Source: Nitrospiraceae bacterium (lineage in GTDB: Bacteria > Nitrospirota > Nitrospiria > Nitrospirales > Nitrospiraceae). Taken from it: DNA of 10,258 bases. A model generated the notes under the pieces. That model was given only the letters and a program-made list of their open reading frames with translations, searched no databases and was not told the origin of the DNA. The position numbers and the translations under genes are program-made. Of the stretch, positions 1 to 6,691 are shown in pieces; within the stretch, counting starts at the first letter, position 1; the number at the start of each line of letters is the position of its first letter. The stretch is from assembly GCA_014534095.1 (NCBI GenBank), contig JACVSD010000064.1:1-10258 (forward strand). Reading direction: 5' to 3'.

Positions 1-1834
1 ACGTATGAAGCCGTTGGGTCTCCGGATTAATGAGTGCGGGCAACGCATCCACGTAGGTCGACTTGAGCTTGCTTACGCTCCGGTAGTTCAGAATCTGCGC
101 GGGCAACTCATGCTGGGCGGCGAGTTGCGTCAGCGTATCTTCATCCGTGGAGTACCCGGTCTTGGTTTTGCGAATGGGCTTGAGTCCGAGTTTCTCAAAC
201 AGCACCACGCAAAGTTGCTTGGGAGAATTGATGTTGAATTCGCCACCGGCGAGAACGGCGATACTCTCCATTATCCGGTCGAGGTCCCGCTCCAATTCCT
301 TGCTGAGCGCCTTGAGTCCTTCAACGTCCAACAAGAAGCCGTTGCGCTCAATATCGGCCAGCACGGGAACCAGCGGCATCTCCACGGTCTCAAACAGCGC
401 CAGACTTCCCTGCTCCTTCAACCGCTGGTGGATCAACGGCGCGAGCTTCGCAACCACTGCGGCGCACTCCGCCGTCTGCTCGCGGGAGCCGGTATCCGCG
501 TCGAACAACGAGTTGGCCGCATGGGACGCTTCTTCCTGTCCCCCCAATCGATGACCCAGCATTTCCAGGGCCAGCGTGTCGAGTTGATGGTCTCGTCGAT
601 TGGGATTGAGCAGGTAATCCGCAATCATGGTGTCAGCATACGGGCCGGCGAGCGTGACGCCGAGGCGGTGAAAGGCCAAGAGGGTCGCCTTGAGATCGTG
701 GACCGCCTTGGTCCTTGAGGTCTCCTGAAACAAGGCCCTCACCGGGCCCATCGATTCGTCGCCGTGGAGCGGGATATATGCGGTCCGCTCTGCCGCTGAC
801 AGGGCGATCCCCTGCACGTCGGCCCGAATACCGGTCCCGCCGGACAGCAGACACTGCACCGCGATAGGGGCATCCTTCGCCAATTGGTCCACAAAGGCTT
901 GAGCCGCCGCTTCGCTTTGTATGAGGTCGACGTCCGCCTTATGGATGGTGGCTTGGGGCGATGAGGGCTGAAACGACTTCAGCAGCGTGGTGAACTCCAG
1001 TTCACGCAGCAGTTCGGAAAGCTGTTGGTCATGAGGCGGCTTAATGTGAAGGGTCTCCGCATCAAAGTCCACGGGACTATCGGTCTGGATGGTGGCAAGC
1101 CGCCGGCTCAAGCGCGCCACGTCGGCTTGCTGGATCAACATGGCCTTCGTCCGGGGCGGCGTGACTTCCTCCACGCGACTCAGTAACTCCTCGAGAGTGC
1201 CAAACTGCGCAACGAGTTTCGCAGCCGTTTTTTCTCCGATCCCCTTCACGCCCGGAATGTTGTCAATGGCATCTCCCATCAAACCCATAATGTCGGCAAC
1301 TCTGGCCGGCTCGACGCCAAATCGCTCCTGACACTCCGCTTCGCCGATCCATTTGTCCTTCACAGGGTCGTAGATCCGCACATGAGAAGTCAGGAGCTGA
1401 AACATGTCCTTATCGCTGGTGACAACGACGATGTCATAGCCGGCCCCCTCGGCCTTCTTGGCCAGCGTCCCGATGATATCGTCGGCCTCATGACCGGCGA
1501 GTCGAATGGCGGGAATCGACAGGGCCTCGACTACCCGGTGAATATAAGGCACTTGCGCGCTCATGGCGTCGGGCATCGGCGGCCGCTGGGCCTTATAGGC
1601 CTTGTACTCCTCGTGCCGTTGAGTGGATCCTTTCTCGTCGAACACCACGGCGAGACCGTCTGGCCGATGCTCGCGGATGACTTTCAACAGCATGGTCGTG
1701 AAGCCATACACCGCATTGGTCTGAAAGCCTTTGCTATTGTTCAACGGAGGCAGCGCGAAGAAGGCGCGATAAATGTAGGCACTCCCGTCGATCAGGTAAA
1801 GGGTTGGACGGGTGTTCGGTGCGGCGGCAGTCAT
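1..1834 (-). CDS. polA: DNA polymerase I, N-terminal 611 residues (runs off left edge)
   Basis: DNA polymerase I removes RNA primers and fills gaps during lagging-strand synthesis and excision repair. The frame is open from ATG at 1834 to the window edge, giving 611 codons of a family usually near 850-930 residues. Residues 1-290 are the 5' nuclease: LIDGSAYIYRAFF (Asp16), VVFDEKG (Asp66), GHEADD (Glu116, Asp118, Asp119), VTSDKD (Asp141, Asp143), then a helix-hairpin-helix near GVKGIGEKTAAKL. Residues about 305-490 are the 3'-5' exonuclease fold, but the four catalytic acids of the E. coli enzyme appear to be replaced, so proofreading is probably lost. From about 500 the polymerase domain starts (ADIERNGFLLD, FNINSPKQL, YSTDEDTL); its catalytic part is outside the window. 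The small membrane gene upstream ends 36 bases before this start, so the two may share a transcript. The Shine-Dalgarno sequence is weak. Confidence 0.95.
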   Translation of the reverse strand, partial: MTAAAPNTRPTLYLIDGSAYIYRAFFALPPLNNSKGFQTNAVYGFTTMLLKVIREHRPDGLAVVFDEKGSTQRHEEYKAYKAQRPPMPDAMSAQVPYIHRVVEALSIPAIRLAGHEADDIIGTLAKKAEGAGYDIVVVTSDKDMFQLLTSHVRIYDPVKDKWIGEAECQERFGVEPARVADIMGLMGDAIDNIPGVKGIGEKTAAKLVAQFGTLEELLSRVEEVTPPRTKAMLIQQADVARLSRRLATIQTDSPVDFDAETLHIKPPHDQQLSELLRELEFTTLLKSFQPSSPQATIHKADVDLIQSEAAAQAFVDQLAKDAPIAVQCLLSGGTGIRADVQGIALSAAERTAYIPLHGDESMGPVRALFQETSRTKAVHDLKATLLAFHRLGVTLAGPYADTMIADYLLNPNRRDHQLDTLALEMLGHRLGGQEEASHAANSLFDADTGSREQTAECAAVVAKLAPLIHQRLKEQGSLALFETVEMPLVPVLADIERNGFLLDVEGLKALSKELERDLDRIMESIAVLAGGEFNINSPKQLCVVLFEKLGLKPIRKTKTGYSTDEDTLTQLAAQHELPAQILNYRSVSKLKSTYVDALPALINPETQRLHT

Positions 1835-1870
1835 CTCAATCGGAAGACTCTATGACACGACAGTATCGAA

Positions 1871-2308
1871 CTAACTTCGAGACACGGGAGCAATAATGAG
1901 AGGGGGTTTCCCGAACTTGTTCCGCATGCTGTTAATCGCGTTCAGCACCGCGGGCTGGCCGATCATCTTCGCCTCAAGCGTCCGTTTGCCGGGGAATTCC
2001 AGCAACGTAATACCGATGAGCATGGTGAGGAGTCCCTGGCCAGGCAAAAACAGCATCAAGAACCCGACAAAGACGAAGATAACGCCGATCAGATTCTTAA
2101 TGATGTGGCCCAGCACCCTCAGCACAGGATGGTGATTTTCCATCCATGGCCGTGGAACCCTGACATCGAAAAAATCTGCCGGGAGTCGCACCAGAATAAA
2201 CGGAATAGCAATGAGGGACCCTACGAAAAACGCGATGGACAGAACGGTCATGGTGACCAACGTGTCCGTGGAAACATACTGGTGAACCGTTTGCAAGAGT
2301 CCGTCCAT
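1871..2308 (-). CDS. PGPGW-like small integral membrane protein
   Basis: This is a hypothetical inner-membrane protein of about 145 residues. Counting from an upstream ATG at 2326 (151 residues), hydrophobic segments lie at about 23-46, 78-93 and 96-108. Between the last two is a LPGQG turn followed by LLTMLIGITLLEFPGKR. This resembles the signature of the PGPGW putative transmembrane family, whose function is unknown; the family assignment is by eye. The C-terminal tail is basic and probably cytoplasmic. I prefer the ATG at 2308 because AGGA lies 8 bases before it, whereas the ATG at 2326 has only a distant GAGGG; the choice is uncertain. The gene is divergent from the exported-protein gene at 2408 and 36 bases upstream of polA on the same strand, so it may be the first gene of a polA transcript. 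Confidence 0.8.
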   Translation of the reverse strand: MDGLLQTVHQYVSTDTLVTMTVLSIAFFVGSLIAIPFILVRLPADFFDVRVPRPWMENHHPVLRVLGHIIKNLIGVIFVFVGFLMLFLPGQGLLTMLIGITLLEFPGKRTLEAKMIGQPAVLNAINSMRNKFGKPPLIIAPVSRS

Positions 2309-2359
2309 CGGGCGGCATCCTAACATGCGTCTCTAGAGCCCTCAAGGCGACAAGCATGA

Positions 2360-2378
2360 CCGCGTCATATTTACGCGG
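2360..2378. repeat. Inverted repeat in divergent intergenic region, candidate operator
   Basis: CCGCGT and ACGCGG form a perfect 6-base inverted repeat separated by 7 AT-rich bases. It lies between the divergent membrane-protein gene and the exported-protein gene and overlaps the proposed -35 box at 2370-2375. A dyad in this position suits a repressor site. A short hairpin or chance symmetry are alternatives. Confidence 0.35.
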
Positions 2379-2398
2379 CCTGAACCGACGGTTATAAT
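2370..2398 (+). promoter_or_regulatory. Sigma-70-type promoter for the exported protein/DsrE-like pair
   Basis: A perfect -10 box TATAAT (2393-2398) lies 17 bases after TTTACG (2370-2375), a 4 of 6 match to TTGACA. Transcription would begin near 2405, only about three bases before the annotated ATG at 2408. The transcript would therefore be nearly leaderless, or translation starts further in. Confidence 0.55.
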
Positions 2399-2407
2399 CA
2401 TCTCCCC

Positions 2408-2782
2408 ATGGACTTGGTTAAGATGGTGACCGGACGTTACGCGTTTCTATATTCCGCCTTGTTCACGGCCATGGTGCTCGTGAACCTCCCCGGCTATGGC
2501 GTCAGGAGCTATGCCGGCGACGGCCCGGCCAGTGGAGAACTCCAGATAGAGATTTCAAAGAAGGGGCTCGGGAAGGAGGTCGTCATCACCCGTGGCCCGG
2601 AAGAATGGTTTATGCTGATCGAAGTAACGCCCGAAAATACGGTGGTCGTTCGTCAAGAAAAATACCATGATCGTTATCTGGTAGATGAAAGCGAAACGCA
2701 TGATCGGCCGATGACCGCCGGCGAGGTGGATGCCGCAATCGCCGATTATGTGAACAGCGTGAAGACCCGGACCACGAAATAG
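2408..2782 (+). CDS. Small exported protein of unknown function
   Basis: I do not recognise this 124-residue protein. Residues 1-10 carry Lys and Arg, followed by a hydrophobic stretch (about 11-30) and a plausible signal-peptidase I site after RSYA at about residue 36. That leaves a mature periplasmic protein of about 88 residues. There is no cysteine, so it is not a lipoprotein. The mature part has alternating hydrophobic residues typical of a small beta-rich domain (LQIEIS, KEVVITRG, WFMLIEVTPENTVVVRQEKY) and ends in an amphipathic helix with a basic tail. The stop is 7 bases before the DsrE-like gene, so the two are probably co-transcribed. The start is uncertain: no Shine-Dalgarno precedes 2408 and the promoter lies almost on top of it; ATG at 2423 in the same frame is an alternative. 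Confidence 0.75.
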   Translation: MDLVKMVTGRYAFLYSALFTAMVLVNLPGYGVRSYAGDGPASGELQIEISKKGLGKEVVITRGPEEWFMLIEVTPENTVVVRQEKYHDRYLVDESETHDRPMTAGEVDAAIADYVNSVKTRTTK

Positions 2783-2789
2783 TAGCCCG

Positions 2790-3209
2790 ATGGCCCAGAA
2801 ATCCAAATTCGTCATTTTTGCTCATAATGCCACCTATGACAAGCTGCATCAGGTGGCCACCCTGGGTCTGACCGCCGCTGCCATGGGCAAAGAAGTCATC
2901 GTCGTGCTGCTGTTCTGGACGATTAAGAAGCTGGCGCAGGGACGGATTGACGAGATCGATTTTCCCCCGGAGTACGCCGCTTCATCGGAGGAGGTCACCC
3001 GCCTCCTGAAAGAAAAGAAGGTCCCGAAGATATCGGAGATGTTTCAAGATGCGAGGCTCGTCGGCACCTTCCGGGTGATTGCCTGCAGCGCCGGTCTGGA
3101 ATACATGGGCGTCGATAGTGCCGCCGTCGAACGAAGCGTGGATGAAGTATTGGGCCTTCCCACCATTTTGAGCTTGACCGCAGACGCTGAAACCAAATTG
3201 TTCATTTAA
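2790..3209 (+). CDS. DsrE/DsrF-like sulfur-relay family protein
   Basis: This 139-residue cytoplasmic protein has the DsrE-type alpha/beta fold pattern: an N-terminal strand (KFVIFAHN), a helix with TAAAMGKEV followed by VIVVLLFW, and a C-terminal RVIACSAGLEYMG block. Cys99 in IACS is the only cysteine. It aligns with the DsrE2 protein at 6113-6643: both share an AAAMG...V...FW block, an R-x-I-A-C block with MG a few residues later, and the C-terminal tripeptide LFI. It lacks the roughly 35-residue middle insertion of DsrE2. DsrE-family proteins with a conserved cysteine can bind sulfane sulfur as a persulfide and pass it to partners such as TusA; whether this one does is inference. It follows the exported-protein gene by 7 bases without a clear Shine-Dalgarno, suggesting translational coupling. 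It converges on nth. Confidence 0.85.
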   Translation: MAQKSKFVIFAHNATYDKLHQVATLGLTAAAMGKEVIVVLLFWTIKKLAQGRIDEIDFPPEYAASSEEVTRLLKEKKVPKISEMFQDARLVGTFRVIACSAGLEYMGVDSAAVERSVDEVLGLPTILSLTADAETKLFI

Positions 3210-3232
3210 GTCAGGTCTTGGCCGCCGTCGTT

Positions 3233-3260
3233 TGGCACCGAGGCACGCAACGGTCTGCCA
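3233..3260. terminator. Possible hairpin between convergent genes
   Basis: TGGCA-CCG pairs with CGG-TC-TGCCA around a 10-base loop, giving 8 base pairs with a 2-base bulge. It lies in the 79-base gap between the convergent DsrE-like gene and nth. Neither side carries a run of T, so it would be at most a Rho-assisted or RNA-stabilising structure. Confidence 0.3.
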
Positions 3261-3288
3261 CCCGCCTTGCTGTTGAGAAACGTTCACT

Positions 3289-3948
3289 TTAACGCGAGCG
3301 CTTCACCCCTATGCGCCCACAATAATCCAACAGCTTGCATTTGCTGCAGAAGGGAGAAACCGGCTGGCAGAGGTTCTGGCCATACGGCACTAAGAGATCA
3401 TTGAACGTAATCCAATATTGCGAGGGAAGCTTGCGTCGCAACGCCTCTTCGGTCTCTTTCGGCGTTTTAGTCTTGATGTACCCCCACCGATTGCAGATCC
3501 GATGCACATGAATGTCCACACAGATACCGGGTTTGCCGTACCCCACCGTCACCACCAGATTCGCCGTCTTCCGTCCGACGCCTGAAAGCGTGACCAGCTC
3601 CTCGATGGAATGGGGGACGATGCCGCCGTACACGTCCAACAACCGCCGGCAGATCTGATGAATCGATTTCGCTTTGGTGAGATAAAACCCTACGGGATAG
3701 ATCGCCTGTTGAATTTGGGTGAGCGGCAGATTCAACATATCTGCCGGGGTCCGGGCCAGGGCAAACAATCGCTCGCTCGCTTCGGCGGTGGTCTGGTCTC
3801 TCGTACGAAGGCTCAGCAGACAGGAGATGAGGATGTGGAAGGGATTACGATCGGATTGTTTAGCCACCACCCCGACGACCGGCTCCCGCCACTGGCGAAT
3901 CTCACGCCTGACGACCCGGAGCATAGCGTGGATCTGATCCTGACGCAT
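3289..3948 (-). CDS. nth: Endonuclease III (DNA glycosylase/AP lyase, [4Fe-4S])
   Basis: Endonuclease III excises oxidised pyrimidines from DNA and cleaves the resulting abasic site, starting base-excision repair. The 219-residue length is normal. The helix-hairpin-helix LVTLSGVGRKTANLVV carries the catalytic lysine (Lys127), and VDIHVHR supplies the catalytic aspartate (Asp145). Four cysteines, Cys194, Cys201, Cys204 and Cys210, have the exact C-x6-C-x2-C-x5-C spacing of the family's [4Fe-4S] cluster. The segment LLSLRTRD near residue 45 replaces the LLSAQATD of the E. coli enzyme and resembles versions I associate with archaea and several deep-branching bacteria. An internal ATG (Met9) is an alternative start; neither has a strong Shine-Dalgarno. 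The gene lies 57 bases after rpsU on the same strand and could be co-transcribed. Confidence 0.95.
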   Translation of the reverse strand: MRQDQIHAMLRVVRREIRQWREPVVGVVAKQSDRNPFHILISCLLSLRTRDQTTAEASERLFALARTPADMLNLPLTQIQQAIYPVGFYLTKAKSIHQICRRLLDVYGGIVPHSIEELVTLSGVGRKTANLVVTVGYGKPGICVDIHVHRICNRWGYIKTKTPKETEEALRRKLPSQYWITFNDLLVPYGQNLCQPVSPFCSKCKLLDYCGRIGVKRSR

Positions 3949-4005
3949 CGCAGAGGCTTGTAACGGGGGAGAGCGCTCGCGGAGTAGAGTATAAGCCGGC
4001 TGCCG

Positions 4006-4200
4006 CTACTCAGGTTTCCGCTTGGACAGCCACTTCTGACGGCGCCGTTGTGCCTCGCGCAACTTCGCTTTTTTCCTTACGCTCGGCTTTTCGTAGAATC
4101 GACGGCGCTTGAGTTCGCGGAACAATCCTTCGCCGGCCAATTTCTTCTTGGCGACCTTGAGAGCTTTTTCAACATTGTTATTGAAGACTTTGATTTCCAT
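4006..4200 (-). CDS. rpsU: 30S ribosomal protein bS21
   Basis: bS21 is a small, very basic protein of the 30S subunit platform, near the 3' end of 16S rRNA, and contributes to initiation on mRNAs. All 64 residues fit the family: the N-terminal VFNNNVEKALKVAKKKLAGEG, the middle ELKRRRFYEKPS and an Arg/Lys-rich C-terminal helix (RKKAKLREAQRRRQK). Length is normal. It lies 74 bases after the formiminotransferase gene and 57 bases before nth, all on the minus strand. It is not next to dnaG/rpoD as in E. coli. A short inverted repeat, CAGGC-AGAGC-GCCTG (4223-4237), lies in its 5' leader and could be a control hairpin, but this is weak. Confidence 0.95.
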   Translation of the reverse strand: MEIKVFNNNVEKALKVAKKKLAGEGLFRELKRRRFYEKPSVRKKAKLREAQRRRQKWLSKRKPE

Positions 4201-4274
4201 CCGATCCGACTTTTCACTTTCTCAGGCAGAGCGCCTGGCTGCATCCATAAACCGGCTGACCAAAGAGGCGGAGT

Positions 4275-5741
4275 CTAGCACAGGCCCTTTAGTTCCTCAA
4301 GACTTCGGCATGTCTTCTTGACCCTCGATGCAAAATCCTCCTTAACCTCCTGATTTTTCAACATTCCTATATTTTCCTTGACCGTATGGAGTCCGGCCTC
4401 CGTGGCTGCAACCGCCATGATGACCCCGACGGTGAGATCCGACTGGACGGCTGGTTTGGCAGACGGCCTGCAGGTAGAAATCAGCAGACCGGCCTCACAC
4501 GACAGCTCGGCTATCTCCATCGGGGTCTCAGTCGCACGCTGCATGGCGGCTTCCACGTCGTCGGCTCGCTCCGGTCGCTCCTTGGATATTTTTCTCGCAC
4601 GCGCCACGCTCTCGTACGCCTCCACGTCTGCCAAGACCAGTGCATGGAGTCGCTCGCTCATTTCGAGCAGCCTCGGCTCGGCTTCCGTTCGGTGGGCCAG
4701 CCGGGCACCCATTAGTCCGAGTGACGCCGCTAAGGCCCCCACATACGCTGCCACGCTGGCGCCGGCCGGTACCGGTTTCATCGAGGCCACCGCTGTTCGA
4801 AAATCAACCAATGACGTCGTGCTTCGCACAGAACCTGAGATCGCAGCTCTGATGCTAGCATCGAGGATTTGGGACGGGTCGAAGCGCTCCAACTGTAATG
4901 CGGCGACTCCAGTCTGGTCCAAGGCCTCCTGGGCGACGAGTCCGATCAATTCGCTGCCGGCCACATCCACACCGAATTTCGCTGCTTCGGTGTGCACGGC
5001 TGCAAAGGCAACATGCATGGGTGTGACATGGTAGTCCGTTAAATTCATCGCGACCTGCACCATGCCCCGACTGGCGAGCCTGACACCGATGGCCTTTAAA
5101 CAAGGTCGCCCGCCGTTGGACTGCCGAATCGTCTTGGCAATCGCGGTCGCAATCGCCAGGTCCGTCGTCTTTAGGTTCACATTGAAGGCAACGAGCGGCC
5201 GTCTGGCACCGATCACGATCGCGCCAGCCGTCTCGTGAAGCCGACGCGGCCCAAAATCGGGCCACCAGGACGGGTCCGACTCCATCCTTGCCCCAAGCCC
5301 GCGCAGCTCTCCGTGCCTGATGGCTTCCAAGCGGATATGGTGTGGATGCGTCGCCGCGTCTTCATAGAGGAAGACCGGTAGACCCAGTTCGGATCCCGCC
5401 TCCTGGCCGATCCGGCGGGCCAGCTGCACACACTCCTCCATCGTCACACCTTCAACCGGGACAACCGGCACCACATCCGTGGCTCCCACGCGGGGATGTT
5501 CGCCCACGTGGTCCTTCAGATTGATCAGGCGAGTGGCGGTTCTAATCGCGCGGAGGGCGGCTTCACCGACTGCATCGGGAAGTCCGGCAAAGGTGAGCAC
5601 CGACCGGTGATGGTCCGTGTCCATGGTGTAATGCAAAAGCCAAACGTCAGGCACCGACGTCACAGCTGAAATGAGCGCCTGGATCGTGGCGGGATTACGG
5701 CCCTCACTGAAGTTCGGTATGCATTCAACAATGCGGTTCAT
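4275..5741 (-). CDS. Fused glutamate formiminotransferase / formiminotetrahydrofolate cyclodeaminase
   Basis: This bifunctional folate enzyme moves the formimino group of formiminoglutamate to tetrahydrofolate and then deaminates the product to 5,10-methenyl-tetrahydrofolate. With start ATG 5741 the protein has 488 residues and begins MNRIVECIPNFSEGR, the family's N-terminus. The motif GEHPRVGA places a histidine at residue 82, where the mammalian enzyme has its catalytic histidine. Residues about 1-300 are the transferase; about 305-488 are the helical cyclodeaminase (ASVAAYVGALAASLG, AMQRATETPMEIAE, SDLTVG). An upstream ATG at 5771 in the same frame lies in the tusA terminator, so I reject it. 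No histidine-degradation genes are in the window. In bacteria lacking that pathway such transferases can instead recycle 5-formyl-tetrahydrofolate, which is possible here. The cyclodeaminase has PAGAS where the usual sequence is PGGGS. Confidence 0.92.
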   Translation of the reverse strand: MNRIVECIPNFSEGRNPATIQALISAVTSVPDVWLLHYTMDTDHHRSVLTFAGLPDAVGEAALRAIRTATRLINLKDHVGEHPRVGATDVVPVVPVEGVTMEECVQLARRIGQEAGSELGLPVFLYEDAATHPHHIRLEAIRHGELRGLGARMESDPSWWPDFGPRRLHETAGAIVIGARRPLVAFNVNLKTTDLAIATAIAKTIRQSNGGRPCLKAIGVRLASRGMVQVAMNLTDYHVTPMHVAFAAVHTEAAKFGVDVAGSELIGLVAQEALDQTGVAALQLERFDPSQILDASIRAAISGSVRSTTSLVDFRTAVASMKPVPAGASVAAYVGALAASLGLMGARLAHRTEAEPRLLEMSERLHALVLADVEAYESVARARKISKERPERADDVEAAMQRATETPMEIAELSCEAGLLISTCRPSAKPAVQSDLTVGVIMAVAATEAGLHTVKENIGMLKNQEVKEDFASRVKKTCRSLEELKGLC

Positions 5742-5767
5742 ACATGCGACGGCTTCCCGATAGACGC

Positions 5768-5803
5768 ACAAAAGCCGGAGGGAATGAGCATTCCCTCCGG
5801 CTT
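5768..5803 (-). terminator. Strong intrinsic terminator after tusA
   Basis: Positions 5772-5786 and 5789-5803 are perfect 15-base inverted repeats rich in G and C. As RNA this gives about 13 base pairs closed by a six-base loop. On the minus strand the stem is followed directly by a TTTT run (including stem bases) then GTGCG, the order expected for termination of the dsrE2-tusA transcript. It lies 24 bases after the tusA stop and about 27 bases before the formiminotransferase ATG. Confidence 0.9.
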
Positions 5804-5827
5804 GCTCGCATCACGATCGGCCTTCGT

Positions 5828-6073
5828 TTACTTGGTTTTTTTGACAAAGGCCTTGTAGATACGGCCGGACGGCGCTTGTTCTTCCTCTAGGCCCAGCATT
5901 TGATGTCCGGTCGTGTCACACCAGGCCGGCATATCCTTTTTGATGCCTTCATCATCGGATACGACTTCAAGCACTTGCCCCATGGCCAGTTCCTTGATCT
6001 TTTTTGAGGTGAGAATGATCGGCATCGGGCAGAAGTAGCCCAAGGTATCGAGCTTGATATCGGCTTGCATCAT
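5828..6073 (-). CDS. tusA: TusA/SirA-family sulfur carrier protein
   Basis: TusA-family proteins carry sulfur as a persulfide on one conserved cysteine and pass it between partners, in tRNA thiolation, molybdenum cofactor synthesis or sulfur oxidation. This protein of about 81 residues has the family signature close to its N-terminus, LGYFCPMPI, with the active cysteine at residue 15 of the form starting at ATG 6073. It then has the alternating strand-helix pattern ILTSKKIKELAMGQVLEVVSDD and a second cysteine in PAWCDTTGH. Starts at GTG 6076, ATG 6073 and ATG 6070 are consecutive codons, so the exact start is uncertain by two residues. It follows dsrE2 by 36-39 bases. TusA next to DsrE2 is a known pairing in sulfur-metabolising bacteria, often with a rhodanese; no rhodanese gene is in this window. 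The gene is followed by a strong terminator. Confidence 0.93.
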   Translation of the reverse strand: MMQADIKLDTLGYFCPMPIILTSKKIKELAMGQVLEVVSDDEGIKKDMPAWCDTTGHQMLGLEEEQAPSGRIYKAFVKKTK

Positions 6074-6112
6074 CACGTTCCGTTCGTGGTTGATCGCGCG
6101 TGTGCGCTCCGA

Positions 6113-6643
6113 CTAAATGAACAGGTTGACACTGCCCTGCTTGGCTTCGGCCAAGTACGTCGTGACGCCGGCAAATTGGTCAATGCCGTCGATCAACGTA
6201 TCTTTGGTAATGCCCATCAGCCCCATGGTAGTGGTACAGGCGATGAACCGCACGTCGAGATCCAATGCCGTTTGCATCAGTTCAGGCACACCGGGCATGC
6301 GGTTCTGCTTCATCACTTTCTGCATCATTCTGGTGCCCAGGCCGCCAAAATGAAATCTGGACAGGGGCAGTGTCTCCGCACCTCCCTTGTTCAGCAGGCC
6401 GAACATCCGCCGCAACCAATCCTTGGCGGAACTCGAGGCGCCCTTGCGGCGGATCGTATTCAACCCCCAAAACGTAAAAAAGACGGTCACCTGCATGCCC
6501 ATCGCAGCAGCGCCGGTTGCAATAATGAACGCGGCCATAGCGCGATCGAGATCTCCGCTGAGCAATACAATGGTGACTTTGTCGGGCTTAGACTCTTGCA
6601 GCTGCGCCAATGTCGCCGTCGGTTCTATCTGCGTGACATTCAT
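6113..6643 (-). CDS. dsrE2: DsrE2-family sulfur-relay protein
   Basis: This 176-residue protein belongs to the DsrE2 branch of the DsrE/DsrF family. It has a Rossmann-like start (KVTIVLLSGDLDRAMAAFIIATGAAAMG), a hydrophobic strand (VTVFFTFWGL), a middle insertion (about 65-118) rich in basic residues and methionine, and a C-terminal block RFIACTTTMGLMG. Cys136 is the only cysteine and the probable sulfur-binding residue. Family knowledge: DsrE2 proteins occur in rhd-tusA-dsrE2 clusters and are thought to act in cytoplasmic sulfur trafficking; some are membrane-associated. AGAGGTG lies 5 bases before ATG 6643, a good Shine-Dalgarno that fixes the start. It is the first gene of a two-gene transcript with tusA, driven by the promoter at 6692-6721, and is divergent from the Rieske oxygenase. 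It is paralogous to the shorter protein at 2790-3209. Confidence 0.9.
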   Translation of the reverse strand: MNVTQIEPTATLAQLQESKPDKVTIVLLSGDLDRAMAAFIIATGAAAMGMQVTVFFTFWGLNTIRRKGASSSAKDWLRRMFGLLNKGGAETLPLSRFHFGGLGTRMMQKVMKQNRMPGVPELMQTALDLDVRFIACTTTMGLMGITKDTLIDGIDQFAGVTTYLAEAKQGSVNLFI

Positions 6644-6691
6644 GAGTCACCTCTTGCAATGCGATAAATCTGCGTATTTCCTGCGTAGGTC

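Noticed and set aside
5..718. Long plus-strand open frame (237 codons)
   Set aside because: It is antisense to polA, whose minus frame encodes clear polymerase and exonuclease motifs; the plus-strand product shows no recognisable domain.
1382..1855. Plus-strand open frame (157 codons)
   Set aside because: It lies over the polA 5' nuclease coding region, which has all its catalytic motifs on the minus strand.
3982..4011. GAGTAG/CTACTC inverted repeat after rpsU
   Set aside because: Only 6 base pairs with an 18-base loop and no T-run; too weak to call a terminator.
4378..5034. Plus-strand open frame (218 codons)
   Set aside because: It is antisense to the formiminotransferase-cyclodeaminase, whose motifs are continuous across this stretch.
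5742..5771. Ten-residue N-terminal extension of the formiminotransferase
   Set aside because: It starts at the foot of the tusA terminator, and the family N-terminus MNRIVECIPNFSEG begins at 5741.
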